From Aeromonas encheleia (GTDB taxonomy: Bacteria; Pseudomonadota; Gammaproteobacteria; Enterobacterales; Aeromonadaceae), in NCBI RefSeq assembly GCF_900637545.1, contig NZ_LR134376.1:3367001-3431000 (forward strand): a stretch of DNA of 64,000 bases. Direction: 5' to 3'. Below are positions 16,869 to 24,885 of the stretch, piece after piece (position 1 is the first letter of the stretch; every line of letters begins with the position of its first letter). The notes below the pieces were generated by a model that made no database searches, was not told where the DNA came from, and saw nothing but the letters and a program-made list of their open reading frames with translations. Made by a program: the position numbers and the translations under genes.

Positions 16869-17026
16869 GTTGAAGCTACTCCCGAAGCTTGTGAGCACTG
16901 GTTCTGTGCTCCCATTATCCGTTTTTCCCCATTCCACCCCTGTCGGGCGATATTGCGCTGCATATGACAGTCGCCATGCCGTTTGTGATAGGCGGCCTTG
17001 AGCGCGGCCATCATCTCTGTTGTCAT
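16865..17026 (-). pseudogene. Relic of ATPase start within a 53-codon open frame
   Basis: The first 26 codons mirror the ATPase N terminus: [22 protein letters not shown] against [22 protein letters not shown]. The copies are offset by exactly 158 bases. The same offset aligns the permease end (AACGCTTGTGA on the plus strand) with AAGCTTGTGA inside the relic, so one tandem duplication spanned the permease end and the ATPase start. The frame stays open, has GGAG upstream, and its TGA overlaps the ATPase ATG, so it may still be translated. I treat it as a relic, possibly an expressed small protein. Confidence 0.8.
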
Positions 17027-17039
17027 CTTGCAATCACTC

Positions 17040-18134
17040 CTAACGCTTGTGACCCGTGTTGAGCTTGTTCTCCAGATAGATGGAGTAGCGGGACATACCA
17101 AAACAAAACATCCAGAAAATCATGGCGATGAACACATAAGCCTCGGTGGAGAACCCCAGCCAGGCCGGATCCGCCAGCGCCACCTTGGAGATGGCGAGCA
17201 GATCGAACAGGCCGATGATCAGCACCAGGCTGGTGTCCTTGAACAGGGAGATGAAGGTGTTCACCAGGGAGGGGATGGTGATCTTGAGGGCCTGCGGCAT
17301 GATGATGAGCCCCATCACCTTCCAGTAGGAGAGCCCAAGGGCATCCCCCGCCTCATACTGCCCCTTGGGGATCGCCTGCAGGCCGCCGCGCACCACCTCG
17401 GCCACATAGGCCGACTGGAACAATATGATGCCGATGAGGGCCCGCAACAGCTTGTCGAGCTCCACCTCGGTGGTCATGAACAGTGGCAGCATGACGGAGG
17501 CCATAAACAGCACAGTGATCAGGGGCACCGCCCGCCAGAACTCGATATAGACGGTGGACAGGCTGGAGATGACCGGCATGTGGGAGCGGCGCCCCAATGC
17601 CAGCAGGATCCCGAACGGCAGCGCCACCGCTATCCCCACCACCGCCAGCACCAGGGTCAGCATCAGCCCGCCCCAGCGGTTGGTCTCCACCACCTCGAGG
17701 CCAACCCCGCCGTGGATCAGCAGGAAGGCGATGACCGGGAACACCAGCAGGGTAAAGATCGCCAGCCAGCCCTTGCGGGGTGTCCTTGGCCAGATCAGCA
17801 ACGCCAGCAGCCCGGCCAGCCCGGCAAACACCAGGTTGATGCGCCAGTACTGATCCACCGGGTAGAAGCCGTAGAGGTATTGCCCCAGCCGGCTCTCGAT
17901 GAAGATCCAGCAGGCCCCTCCCTGCACGCAATCGGCACGGCTGCTCCCCAGCCAGCTGGCCGAGAACAGGGCCCAATCCAGCGCGGACCAGATAGCCGGC
18001 AACAGCAGGTACGCCAGCCCCAGGGTCAGCAGGCCGTTCCACCAGTTGGGGAACAGGTTTTGCCTGATCCAGGCGAGGATCCCTCGACGATTGCTGGGCG
18101 GCGGCAGCGCTTCTTGCAACTCATTCACAAACAT
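17040..18134 (-). CDS. aapM: Polar amino-acid ABC transporter permease (AapM type)
   Basis: 364 residues, about eight membrane segments, longer than simple HisM/GlnP permeases because of an extra N-terminal membrane region with a Cys-containing loop (RADCVQGGACWIF), typical of AapM/BztC. The permease signature is near EVVRGGLQAIPKGQYEAGDALGLS, followed by IIMPQALKITIPSLVN. GGGAGG precedes the ATG, nine bases after the AapQ gene. It forms the channel with AapQ for import of glutamate, glutamine or related amino acids. Confidence 0.93.
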   Translation of the reverse strand: MFVNELQEALPPPSNRRGILAWIRQNLFPNWWNGLLTLGLAYLLLPAIWSALDWALFSASWLGSSRADCVQGGACWIFIESRLGQYLYGFYPVDQYWRINLVFAGLAGLLALLIWPRTPRKGWLAIFTLLVFPVIAFLLIHGGVGLEVVETNRWGGLMLTLVLAVVGIAVALPFGILLALGRRSHMPVISSLSTVYIEFWRAVPLITVLFMASVMLPLFMTTEVELDKLLRALIGIILFQSAYVAEVVRGGLQAIPKGQYEAGDALGLSYWKVMGLIIMPQALKITIPSLVNTFISLFKDTSLVLIIGLFDLLAISKVALADPAWLGFSTEAYVFIAMIFWMFCFGMSRYSIYLENKLNTGHKR

Positions 18135-18143
18135 ATTGCCTCC

Positions 18144-19331
18144 CTAGCGCTCCACCAGCGTCATCTTGCGGTTGTAGATGTTCATCAGCACCGAGGTGGT
18201 GATACTGATGAGCAGATAGACCCCCATGGTCATGGCGATCACCTCGATCGCCTGCCCGGTCTGGTTGAGGGTGGTCCCCATGAACACCGAGACCAGATCC
18301 GGATAGCCGATGGCGGTGGCCAGCGAAGAGTTCTTGGTGAGATTCAGATACTGGCTGGTGAGCGGGGGTATGATGACCCGCATCGCCTGCGGGATGACCA
18401 CCAGCCGCAGGGTCTTGGTGGGTGACAGCCCCAGCGCGGAGGCGGCCTCCGTCTGCCCCTTGCTGATGGCCTGGATGCCGGAGCGCACTATCTCGGCGAT
18501 GAAGGCCGCCGTGTAGATGGTCAGCGCCAGCAGCAGGGCGGCCAGCTCGGGCAGCACCGTCAGCCCGCCCCTGAAGTTGAAGCCCTGCAGGGTCGGGATG
18601 CTCCAGGAGAGCGGGCTCCCCACCAGCAGGAAGGTAAGCAGGGGCAGCAGGATGAGCAGGCCTATGGAGCAGAGCCAGACCGGGAAGCTCCTGCCAGTCA
18701 GCTCCTGGCGGCGATGGGCCCAGCGACGCAGGCCCCAGCTCACCAACAGCGCCAGCAGCAGCGCCCACAGCACATAACCGAAGCCATCCTCGAACAGGGG
18801 CTTGGGGATATAGAGGCCGCGCACATTGAGGAAGGCGAGTTCTCCCAGCTCTACGCTCTGGCGCGGCGAGGGCAAGGTGCGCAGCACCGAGAAGTACCAG
18901 AAGAAGATCTGCAGCAGCAGTGGAATGTTGCGAAAGGTCTCGATGTAGACGGTGGCAATCTTGGCCACCAGCCAGTTGCTCGACAGCCGGGCCACCCCGA
19001 GCACGAAGCCGAGCAGGGTGGCAAACAGAATGCCGAGCACCGACACCAGCAGGGTATTGAGCAGGCCGACCACGAAGGTGCGACCGAAGGTATAGGTCTC
19101 GTCGTAGGGGATCAGGCTCTGCAAGATGCCGAAACCGGCGGTGTTGCCCAGAAAGTCGAAGCCGGTGGTGATGCCACGGGTGGCCAGATTGGTCAGGGCA
19201 TTGTTGATGATGTAGAACAGAAACGCGATCACGGCCGCAACGGCCAGGCACTGGAAGATCAGAGCCCGTACCTTCGCGTCATACCACCAGCGGCCCTGTT
19301 CTTTCCTCTGGTTCGGTGCATATAACGCCAT
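18144..19331 (-). CDS. aapQ: Polar amino-acid ABC transporter permease (AapQ type)
   Basis: 395 residues, about eight membrane segments. An N-terminal helix, a soluble stretch with GITTGFDFLGNTAGFGI, and the loop EIVRSGIQAISKGQTEAASALGLS that meets the ATPase identify the AapQ/BztB class. It is in the middle of an aapJ-Q-M-P order transcribed on the minus strand, 68 bases after the binding-protein gene, with a GC-rich hairpin in that spacer. Confidence 0.93.
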   Translation of the reverse strand: MALYAPNQRKEQGRWWYDAKVRALIFQCLAVAAVIAFLFYIINNALTNLATRGITTGFDFLGNTAGFGILQSLIPYDETYTFGRTFVVGLLNTLLVSVLGILFATLLGFVLGVARLSSNWLVAKIATVYIETFRNIPLLLQIFFWYFSVLRTLPSPRQSVELGELAFLNVRGLYIPKPLFEDGFGYVLWALLLALLVSWGLRRWAHRRQELTGRSFPVWLCSIGLLILLPLLTFLLVGSPLSWSIPTLQGFNFRGGLTVLPELAALLLALTIYTAAFIAEIVRSGIQAISKGQTEAASALGLSPTKTLRLVVIPQAMRVIIPPLTSQYLNLTKNSSLATAIGYPDLVSVFMGTTLNQTGQAIEVIAMTMGVYLLISITTSVLMNIYNRKMTLVER

Positions 19332-19368
19332 AGGGATGACTCCGGCAAGGCCAAGGCAAGAGGGAAAT

Positions 19369-19385
19369 GGGGGGCTAGGCCCCCC
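19369..19385 (-). terminator. Intra-operon hairpin between aapJ and aapQ
   Basis: Perfect stem of six G and one C against one G and six C with a three-base loop, in the gap after the binding-protein gene. Such hairpins often raise the amount of binding protein over permease by partial termination or mRNA protection; this role is inferred. Confidence 0.55.
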
Positions 19386-19399
19386 GGCAGTTCATCGAC

Positions 19400-20419
19400 T
19401 CAGCGGATGGGCGGGGCATACATCAGGCCCCCCTTGTTCCACAGCGCGTTGATGCCACGATCGATCTTGAGCGGAGACCCCGCCCCCACGTTGCGATCGA
19501 ACGACTCGCCGTAGTTGCCGACCTGCTTGACGATGTTGTAGGCCCACTTGTCATCCAGCCCCAGCACGGCGCCCTTGGGCTCTTCCAGCCCCAGCAGGCG
19601 GCGGATGTCCGGATTGGTGGATTTCAGCATCTCATCTACGTTGGCACTGGTGACCCCCGCCTCCTCGGCATTGAGCATGGCGTAGAGGCTCCAGCGCACC
19701 ACCTTGAACCACTGCTCATCCCCTTGCCGCACCGCCGGGCCCAGCGGCTCCTTGGAGATCACCTCAGGCAGCACCACAGCCTCTCCCGGCTTGGACAGCT
19801 TGATCCTGAGGGAATAGAGCTGGGACTGATCCGAGGTCAGCACGTCGCAGCGCCCCGCCTCAAATCCCTTGACGGTCTGATCCGAGGTATCGAACACCAC
19901 AGGGGTATATTTCATGCCACCGTTGGCGCGGAAGTAGTCCGCCAGATTGAGCTCGGTGGTGGTACCGGACTGGATACAGACAGCGGCGCCGTCCAGCTCC
20001 TTGGCACTCTTGACCCCGAGGGACTTGTTGACCAGGAAGCCCTGGCCGTCGTAGTAGTTCACGCCGGCGAAGGTCAGGCCCAGCGAACCGTCACGAGTCA
20101 GGGTCCAGGTGGTGTTGCGGGAAAGCAGGTCGACCTCACCGGATTGCAGGGCGGTGAAACGCTCCTTGGCGGTGAGGGAGACATACTTGACCTTGCCGGC
20201 ATCCCCCAGCACGGCGGCGGCGACGGCGCGGCAGACGTCCACGTCCAGCCCAGTCCAGGTGCCCTTGGCATCCGGGTTGGAGAATCCGGGCAGACCATCG
20301 CCGACCCCGCACTGCACGAACCCCTTCTTCTTGACTGCATCCAGGGTCCCATCCGCCCAGACATTGGCCGCCGTCAGCGACAGCACTATCACCATACCTG
20401 CCTTGTGTATCTGCTTCAT
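19400..20419 (-). CDS. aapJ: Polar amino-acid ABC transporter binding protein (AapJ type)
   Basis: 339 residues from MKQIHKAGMVIVLSL, preceded by GGGAAGAG; a longer frame upstream adds residues with no match to the family. A signal peptide (cleavage after NVWA) sends it to the periplasm. The mature part shows TLDAVKKKGFVQCGVG, GLDVDVCRAVAAAVLGD, ERFTALQSGEVDLLSRNTT and ATWTLTRD-like motifs of the AapJ/BztA class, which bind acidic and amide amino acids. It begins the operon. Confidence 0.94.
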   Translation of the reverse strand: MKQIHKAGMVIVLSLTAANVWADGTLDAVKKKGFVQCGVGDGLPGFSNPDAKGTWTGLDVDVCRAVAAAVLGDAGKVKYVSLTAKERFTALQSGEVDLLSRNTTWTLTRDGSLGLTFAGVNYYDGQGFLVNKSLGVKSAKELDGAAVCIQSGTTTELNLADYFRANGGMKYTPVVFDTSDQTVKGFEAGRCDVLTSDQSQLYSLRIKLSKPGEAVVLPEVISKEPLGPAVRQGDEQWFKVVRWSLYAMLNAEEAGVTSANVDEMLKSTNPDIRRLLGLEEPKGAVLGLDDKWAYNIVKQVGNYGESFDRNVGAGSPLKIDRGINALWNKGGLMYAPPIR

Positions 20420-20529
20420 GTCACTCTTCCCTGTGGTTTGATTCAAAGTTGGCACCCCAAACCTCATCAGATGCCTTGGTTTTCTCTGCTTTTTGCAGCT
20501 TATCCAGCCGGTTAAAAACCTGTCAATCG

Positions 20530-20589
20530 GTGCAACCTGGCCCACTTCTGGTGCAACAGCACAAAATGTTTAAACCGCTCGCGGTGCAC
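20530..20589 (-). repeat. Three GGTGCA direct repeats upstream of aapJ
   Basis: GGTGCA occurs at 20530, 20551 and 20584, spaced by 21 and 33 bases, close to two and three helix turns. It lies 110-170 bases before the aapJ start. This could be a regulator binding array for the operon. It does not form the inverted pair expected for NtrC, and I see no well-spaced -24/-12 promoter. Confidence 0.35.
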
Positions 20590-20639
20590 CATTTGAATAG
20601 AAAATAGACCCTTATCGACCAAATAGCCTGCTGTCATAG

Positions 20640-20920
20640 GCCATTCATTCCATGAGGATTATTTTTTCGACAAAATGCGACTGCACCGTGGTGGGGCAAC
20701 GAAGTGGCCTCATAACAGATTCATTAAGCTCAAATTTCTGTCAGCAGGCTCCAACACAGGGAGCCGTGACCCTGAAAGGCAGGAATGGGAGTGGCGGTGA
20801 AGAGCGCGATGGCCCTGTGGCTTTCCGGCGCTAGGGGACGCCATTGGCGGAGCTGCCATTGACTCGGCAGGCCCCCTGCCCGCACTGGCTCTGTGATAAT
20901 GCAGCCGGACGGCCAGGGGA
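20640..20920. other. Gene-free spacer upstream of aapJ
   Basis: I see no convincing gene here. Short open frames on either strand lack ribosome sites and family likeness. A hairpin GGCTCC/GGGAGCC near 20749-20765 has no T-run. It separates the amino-acid transporter operon from the DUF2845 gene that ends at 20921. Confidence 0.5.
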
Positions 20921-21223
20921 TCAGCCGCCGCGCGGGCCGTCTTCGATCTCGGTGATGACGCCGTTCTCGACGGTGACAAACTGCATGAACTCGCTCTTGC
21001 CGAAGTTGTATGTCCAGCGCTCGGCATACTTGACCGTCATCCTGGCGCCAAAGCCGTTCTCCTCGTAACGGGTTAGGTCCTCCTTGAGCATCGGCTGACC
21101 GCAGCGGATCAGCAGCTCGGCCGTGGTATCCCCCTCGGTCAGCAGGGTACTCTTGCAACGCAGGGTACCGGCGCTCACCGGCAGCGTGGCAACCAGCAGT
21201 AGCAACCACCACATTGACTTCAT
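20921..21223 (-). CDS. DUF2845 family small secreted protein
   Basis: 100 residues from ATG 21223: a signal peptide (MWWLLLLVATLPVSA) and a mature part TLRCKSTLLTEGDTTAELLIRCGQP, the DUF2845 signature with two cysteines likely to form a disulfide, then RWTYNFGKSEFMQFVTVENGVITEIEDG. The fold resembles BamE/OmlA-like small envelope proteins. The ATG overlaps the stop of the ABC-2 permease gene (ATGA), with TGGAG upstream, so it is translationally coupled to the exporter. Function unknown. Confidence 0.85.
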   Translation of the reverse strand: MKSMWWLLLLVATLPVSAGTLRCKSTLLTEGDTTAELLIRCGQPMLKEDLTRYEENGFGARMTVKYAERWTYNFGKSEFMQFVTVENGVITEIEDGPRGG

Positions 21224-22233
21224 TTTGCACTCCATTTGAATAACGCGGCCCCCAGCGTGACACACACCAGGGCGAACAGGACGACCTGGGCCAATGGCCC
21301 AGCCACCTCCTGCCAACCGGCTCCCTCCAGCATCACGGCGCGGGCCGCATCGATGATCTGACTGAGCGGCAAACGCGCCGCCACCGCTTGCAACCAGGGG
21401 GGAGAGCCTTCCAGCGAAAACCAGACGCCGGATAAGAACATCATGGGCAGACTGATGAGATTGAGCAAACCGCTCGCCAGCTCTTCGTTCTGGATGCGGG
21501 CGGCGATGAGCAGCCCGAGCGAGGCCATGGCGGCGCCACCTGCCAGAGCGATCAGCAGCAGCAACCAGCCCGAACCGAGCAGCGGGACCTCAAGCAGCCA
21601 GTACGCCACCAGAAACACCAGCAGACTCACCACCAGGGTGATCAGGACCCGCGACAACAGCTGGGCACAGAGGAACTCGGCCGCCGACAGCGGGGTCGCT
21701 CGCAATCGCTTGAGCACTCCGTTCTTGCGATAGCGCACTATGACAAAGCCGACCCCGAACAGACCGGAGAACATCAGGTTCATGCCGATCACCCCGGGCA
21801 GCAGCCAGTCGCCATAGCGGATGGCCTGGCCGCTCAGGGTCTCCTTCTGCAGCGGCATGAACACAGCTTGGCGCAGCAGGTACTCCGCCATGGCCCCCTG
21901 GGGCGCATCCGGGTTGACCCAATAGCGACCCTGCGCCGGTGAGAGCAGCAGATCCAGCTGATGGTGACGCACCTTGAGCCGTCCCCTCCCCTCATCCTCA
22001 TAGGGGATCAGCTTGAGCAGCGGTATGGCACCGAGGGGCTGGTAGGCGGCGGGCAGCGCCCCCAGCACCCCGATCTGCACCAGCGGCTTTGGGGGGCCGG
22101 AGAAGATGAGGGAGAAGCCGATCACCAGCAGCAGGGGGAAGACCAGGTTCCAGATCAGCGCCGCCCTGTCCCGCACAAACTCGAGGTTGCGGGCATGGAA
22201 GAGTGCACCTATGCGCTTCATCGATCCGCTCAT
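21220..22233 (-). CDS. ABC-2 type transporter permease
   Basis: 337 residues. One membrane segment near the N terminus, a large outer domain, then about five membrane segments at the C terminus, the ABC-2/YhhJ layout. GDWLLPGVIGMNLMFSGLFGVGF and NLISLPMMFLSGVWFSLEGSPPWLQ are typical of the family. It pairs with the ATPase encoded just upstream. The gene starts inside an ATGA overlap with a 33-codon frame built from its own start and the ATPase end. Substrate unknown. Confidence 0.9.
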   Translation of the reverse strand: MSGSMKRIGALFHARNLEFVRDRAALIWNLVFPLLLVIGFSLIFSGPPKPLVQIGVLGALPAAYQPLGAIPLLKLIPYEDEGRGRLKVRHHQLDLLLSPAQGRYWVNPDAPQGAMAEYLLRQAVFMPLQKETLSGQAIRYGDWLLPGVIGMNLMFSGLFGVGFVIVRYRKNGVLKRLRATPLSAAEFLCAQLLSRVLITLVVSLLVFLVAYWLLEVPLLGSGWLLLLIALAGGAAMASLGLLIAARIQNEELASGLLNLISLPMMFLSGVWFSLEGSPPWLQAVAARLPLSQIIDAARAVMLEGAGWQEVAGPLAQVVLFALVCVTLGAALFKWSAK

Positions 22234-22331
22234 GCGCCGCTCCTCAGGCTATGGCCGACCCGCTGCGGGAAGAGATCCTCGAGGTTGTGGGCATGGAAGA
22301 GTGCGCCGATACGCTTCATCGAGCCGCTCAT
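22230..22331 (-). CDS. 33-residue chimeric mini-frame from junction duplication
   Basis: The frame begins MSGSMKRIGALFHAHNLE, like the permease (MSGSMKRIGALFHARNLE), and ends NLEDLF..VGHSLRSGA, like the ATPase end (NLEDLF..TGHSLRSGS). Offset between copies is 98 bases. The switch point is the AACCTCGAG that both genes share in similar form, so microhomology probably guided the event. It overlaps both neighbours by ATGA, so ribosomes could pass from ATPase to mini-frame to permease. High identity suggests a recent event. Whether a stable peptide is made is unknown. Confidence 0.75.
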   Translation of the reverse strand: MSGSMKRIGALFHAHNLEDLFPQRVGHSLRSGA

Positions 22332-23209
22332 GAGCCACTCCTCAGGCTGTGGCCGGTCAGGTAGAGGAAGAGATCCTCCAGATTGGGGGAGCGTACCTGC
22401 ATGCCGGTCAGCGGCACCCCCAGGCTGAGCAGCCGCGGCAACAGGGCCGCCACGTCGGGACAGCTCAGCTCCACCTGATCGCCATGGCGCTGCAGCGGGT
22501 GGCCCAGGGTGGCGAGGGCCGGGTGATCCATCAGCCGCACCAGCACGCCGTCGAAGTGACGGGCCAGCAGGGCCGCCGGCGTATCCAGGCTGAGCAGGCG
22601 ACCGTGGTCGACGATGGCGATGCGGTCGCACAGCTGCTGCGCCTCGTCCATGTAGTGGGTGGTGAGCACCACCGTCTTGCCCTGGGCCTTGATCGCCTCG
22701 ATACGCTGCCAGAAGTGGTGGCGGGCCTGGGGATCCAGCCCGGTAGTGGGCTCGTCCAGAAACAGCAGCTCGGGGTCGCCGAGCAGGGCCAGCGCCAGCA
22801 GCAGGCGCTGACGCTGGCCGCCGGAGAGCTTGCGGCTGTCCCGGTCGATGAACTCGCCAAGGGCACACAGATCGATGAGCTGCGCCTGGGGCAAGGGATT
22901 GGGATAGAGGCTGGCAAACAGGCGCAGGGTATCGCGCACCGTCAGAAAATCCTGCAGCGCCGTGTGCTGAAACTGGATGCCGATGCGGGAGCGATAATCG
23001 GGAGCGCGAGGGGCACCATGAAACAGGATCTGGCCGCTGTCCGGGGTGAGGATCCCCTCCAGCAGCTCTATGGTGGTGGTCTTGCCTGCCCCGTTCGGGC
23101 CGAGCAGGCCGAAACAACTGCCGGCGGGAATGGCGAAGCTGAGCCCGTCCACCGCCTTGACGCCGGGAAAGTGCTTGATGAGGTCGATGACCTCGATGAT
23201 GGCTGCCAT
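22328..23209 (-). CDS. ABC-2 exporter ATPase
   Basis: 293 residues. Walker A GPNGAGKTTT, Q-loop near GIQFQHTALQD, signature LSGGQRQRLLLALAL, Walker B LLFLDEPTTGLD and H-loop LTTHYMDEA are complete. The DEAD-type C-terminal extension is that of CcmA/DrrA/NatA-like exporters. It energises the ABC-2 permease that follows, separated only by the 33-codon duplicated junction. Confidence 0.93.
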   Translation of the reverse strand: MAAIIEVIDLIKHFPGVKAVDGLSFAIPAGSCFGLLGPNGAGKTTTIELLEGILTPDSGQILFHGAPRAPDYRSRIGIQFQHTALQDFLTVRDTLRLFASLYPNPLPQAQLIDLCALGEFIDRDSRKLSGGQRQRLLLALALLGDPELLFLDEPTTGLDPQARHHFWQRIEAIKAQGKTVVLTTHYMDEAQQLCDRIAIVDHGRLLSLDTPAALLARHFDGVLVRLMDHPALATLGHPLQRHGDQVELSCPDVAALLPRLLSLGVPLTGMQVRSPNLEDLFLYLTGHSLRSGS

Positions 23210-23283
23210 GGTCGCTCTCCTGGGAGAAGCCCTGACTATAACTCGGGCATCTGCCCATTGCCCGACCCCGAGGCCCCAAAAAC

Positions 23284-23309
23284 AAACGGCGACCCAAGGG
23301 TCGCCGTTT
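23284..23309 (-). terminator. Terminator after fklB
   Basis: Twelve-base perfect stem AAACGGCGACCC/GGGTCGCCGTTT with a two-base AA centre. On the minus strand it ends the fklB transcript before the ABC exporter genes. Confidence 0.85.
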
Positions 23310-23326
23310 GCATCAAGCCAGCCGGA

Positions 23327-23938
23327 TCACAGGATGTCCAGCAGCTCCACTTCGAATACCAGCGCGGAGTACGGCGGGATGGAGCCGGCACCACGGGCAC
23401 CGTAGGCCAGATCGTGCGGGATGTAGAGCTTCCACTTGGAGCCTACCGGCATCATCTGCAGTGCTTCCACCCAACCGGCGATGACGCCGGTCACCGGGAA
23501 TTCGGCCGGCTCGCCACGGGCGACTGAGCTGTCGAACACGCCACCGTGGGTGAAGGTACCGTGGTAGTGCACGCGCACGGACTGACCGGCCACCGGCACG
23601 GCGCCATCGCCTTCCACCATGACTTCGTATTGCAGACCGGAGTCGGTCACCTTGACGTCGGCGCGCTTGGCGTTGTCGGCCAGGAAGGCTTCGCCTTCAC
23701 CGGCAGCGGCCTTGGCAACGGCTTCCTGCTGTTCCTGCATGCGGGCGGTGATGACCTGGAAGGCATCGTTGATATCGTCACGGCTGACCGCGAACTCCAG
23801 ACCATTCAGGGCATCTGCCAGACCTTGTTGCAGGGCCGGGATATCCAGACCGGCGAACGCTTGCTGCGCCAGTTGATCACCCATGTTGCGGCCGATGCCA
23901 TAGCTGGCCTTCTGTTCGATAGAGTCGTATTGGGACAT
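23327..23938 (-). CDS. fklB: FKBP22-type peptidyl-prolyl isomerase
   Basis: 203 residues. The N-terminal helical dimerisation domain (ASYGIGRNMGDQLAQQAF, LADALNG, DDINDAFQVI) is followed by an FKBP domain with VHYHGTFTHGGVFDSS, FPVTGVIAGWVEALQMMPVG and YIPHDLAYGARGAGSIPPYSALVFEVEL. These are the active-site and FK506-binding residues. The length and lack of signal peptide match the cytoplasmic FklB group, although some relatives are exported. GGAGC precedes the ATG. Confidence 0.95.
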   Translation of the reverse strand: MSQYDSIEQKASYGIGRNMGDQLAQQAFAGLDIPALQQGLADALNGLEFAVSRDDINDAFQVITARMQEQQEAVAKAAAGEGEAFLADNAKRADVKVTDSGLQYEVMVEGDGAVPVAGQSVRVHYHGTFTHGGVFDSSVARGEPAEFPVTGVIAGWVEALQMMPVGSKWKLYIPHDLAYGARGAGSIPPYSALVFEVELLDIL

Positions 23939-24118
23939 TGAGATGTAGCTCCAGATCCAAGTAATGAGGCATGTAAAAGAGACGGGATGATATCAGACTT
24001 TTTCCCGGGGTGCTGCCGGCGCCGGCCCTGATTTACCCGCCGGTGGGAGAGAGTTCACACCAGCCGGAGGCGAACGCCGCCCATTGGCGGCGATCTCCTC
24101 AAGAGCTAACCACTCTCG

Positions 24119-24841
24119 TCAGGCGTCCAGCAGCGCCCGCACCGCCGCCACCTTGGCGCCGTCGGTGATATTGACCCGGCCGTCGTCCGAGGTCCCCATG
24201 TTGACGCCGTGGGGTACCATGCCGCCGCGCCAGCCCATGCCGGACATATGCACCTCGCTCACCCCGGTGAACTCGAGGATGGTGCGCACGTTGTCCGCAT
24301 TGACCCCGGCCCCCGGCATCAGGCTGGCGCGGCCCGCCAGCGTCTGCTGCATGGCCTGCAGGGTCTCCAGACCCGCCAGGGCGGTCGGTGCATGGCCAGA
24401 ACTCAGGATCCGCTCACAGCCGGCCGCGACTATGGTCTCCAGATCGGCGCGCCAGTTGGAGCTGAGATCGATGGCGCGATGGAAGGTGACGCCGAGGGGG
24501 CCGGCGGCGTCAACCAGTTGCTGGAGCAAGGCGGCGGGCACCCGGCCGGCCTCGTCCAGCAGACCCACCACCACACCCTGCAAGCCGGCGGCACGGGCGG
24601 CGGCCACATCCAGCAACATGAGCTCGAATTCGGCGGCACTGAAACAGAAATCCCCGGCGCGGGGGCGGATCATGGCGTACACCGGGATGGTCGCGTGGCG
24701 CGCCACCTGTTGCATGAAGCCAAAGGAGGGGGTGAGACCACCCAGTCCCAGCGCAGAGCAGAGCTCGATGCGATCCGCGCCAGCCTGCTGGGCGGTAAAC
24801 AGGGATTCCAGGTTGTCGATACAGATTTCAAGACGGGTCAT
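24119..24841 (-). CDS. cutC: CutC family protein (copper homeostasis)
   Basis: 240 residues, TIM-barrel CutC fold: EICIDNLESLFTAQQAGADRIELCSAL, GLTPSFG, YAMIRPRAGDFCFS, VTFHRAIDLS, RILSSGHAPTALAG and MPGAGVN. The family has been linked to copper tolerance, but its biochemical role is unsettled. AAGGAGTC precedes the ATG. The gene follows nagK with a 42-base gap and is probably co-transcribed with it. Confidence 0.93.
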   Translation of the reverse strand: MTRLEICIDNLESLFTAQQAGADRIELCSALGLGGLTPSFGFMQQVARHATIPVYAMIRPRAGDFCFSAAEFELMLLDVAAARAAGLQGVVVGLLDEAGRVPAALLQQLVDAAGPLGVTFHRAIDLSSNWRADLETIVAAGCERILSSGHAPTALAGLETLQAMQQTLAGRASLMPGAGVNADNVRTILEFTGVSEVHMSGMGWRGGMVPHGVNMGTSDDGRVNITDGAKVAAVRALLDA

Positions 24842-24860
24842 GATGACTCCTTATTCCGGG

Positions 24861-24885
24861 GAGATCAGACCCTGTGTCTGATCTC
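24861..24885 (-). promoter_or_regulatory. Hairpin between nagK and cutC
   Basis: Perfect ten-base stem GAGATCAGAC/GTCTGATCTC with a five-base loop, overlapping the nagK stop. No T-run follows, so it may set mRNA stability or coupling between the two genes. Confidence 0.4.

Noticed and set aside
20521-20560. Sigma-54 promoter or NtrC sites before aapJ
   Set aside because: No GG-N10-GC at correct spacing, and the GGTGCA motifs are direct rather than inverted repeats.
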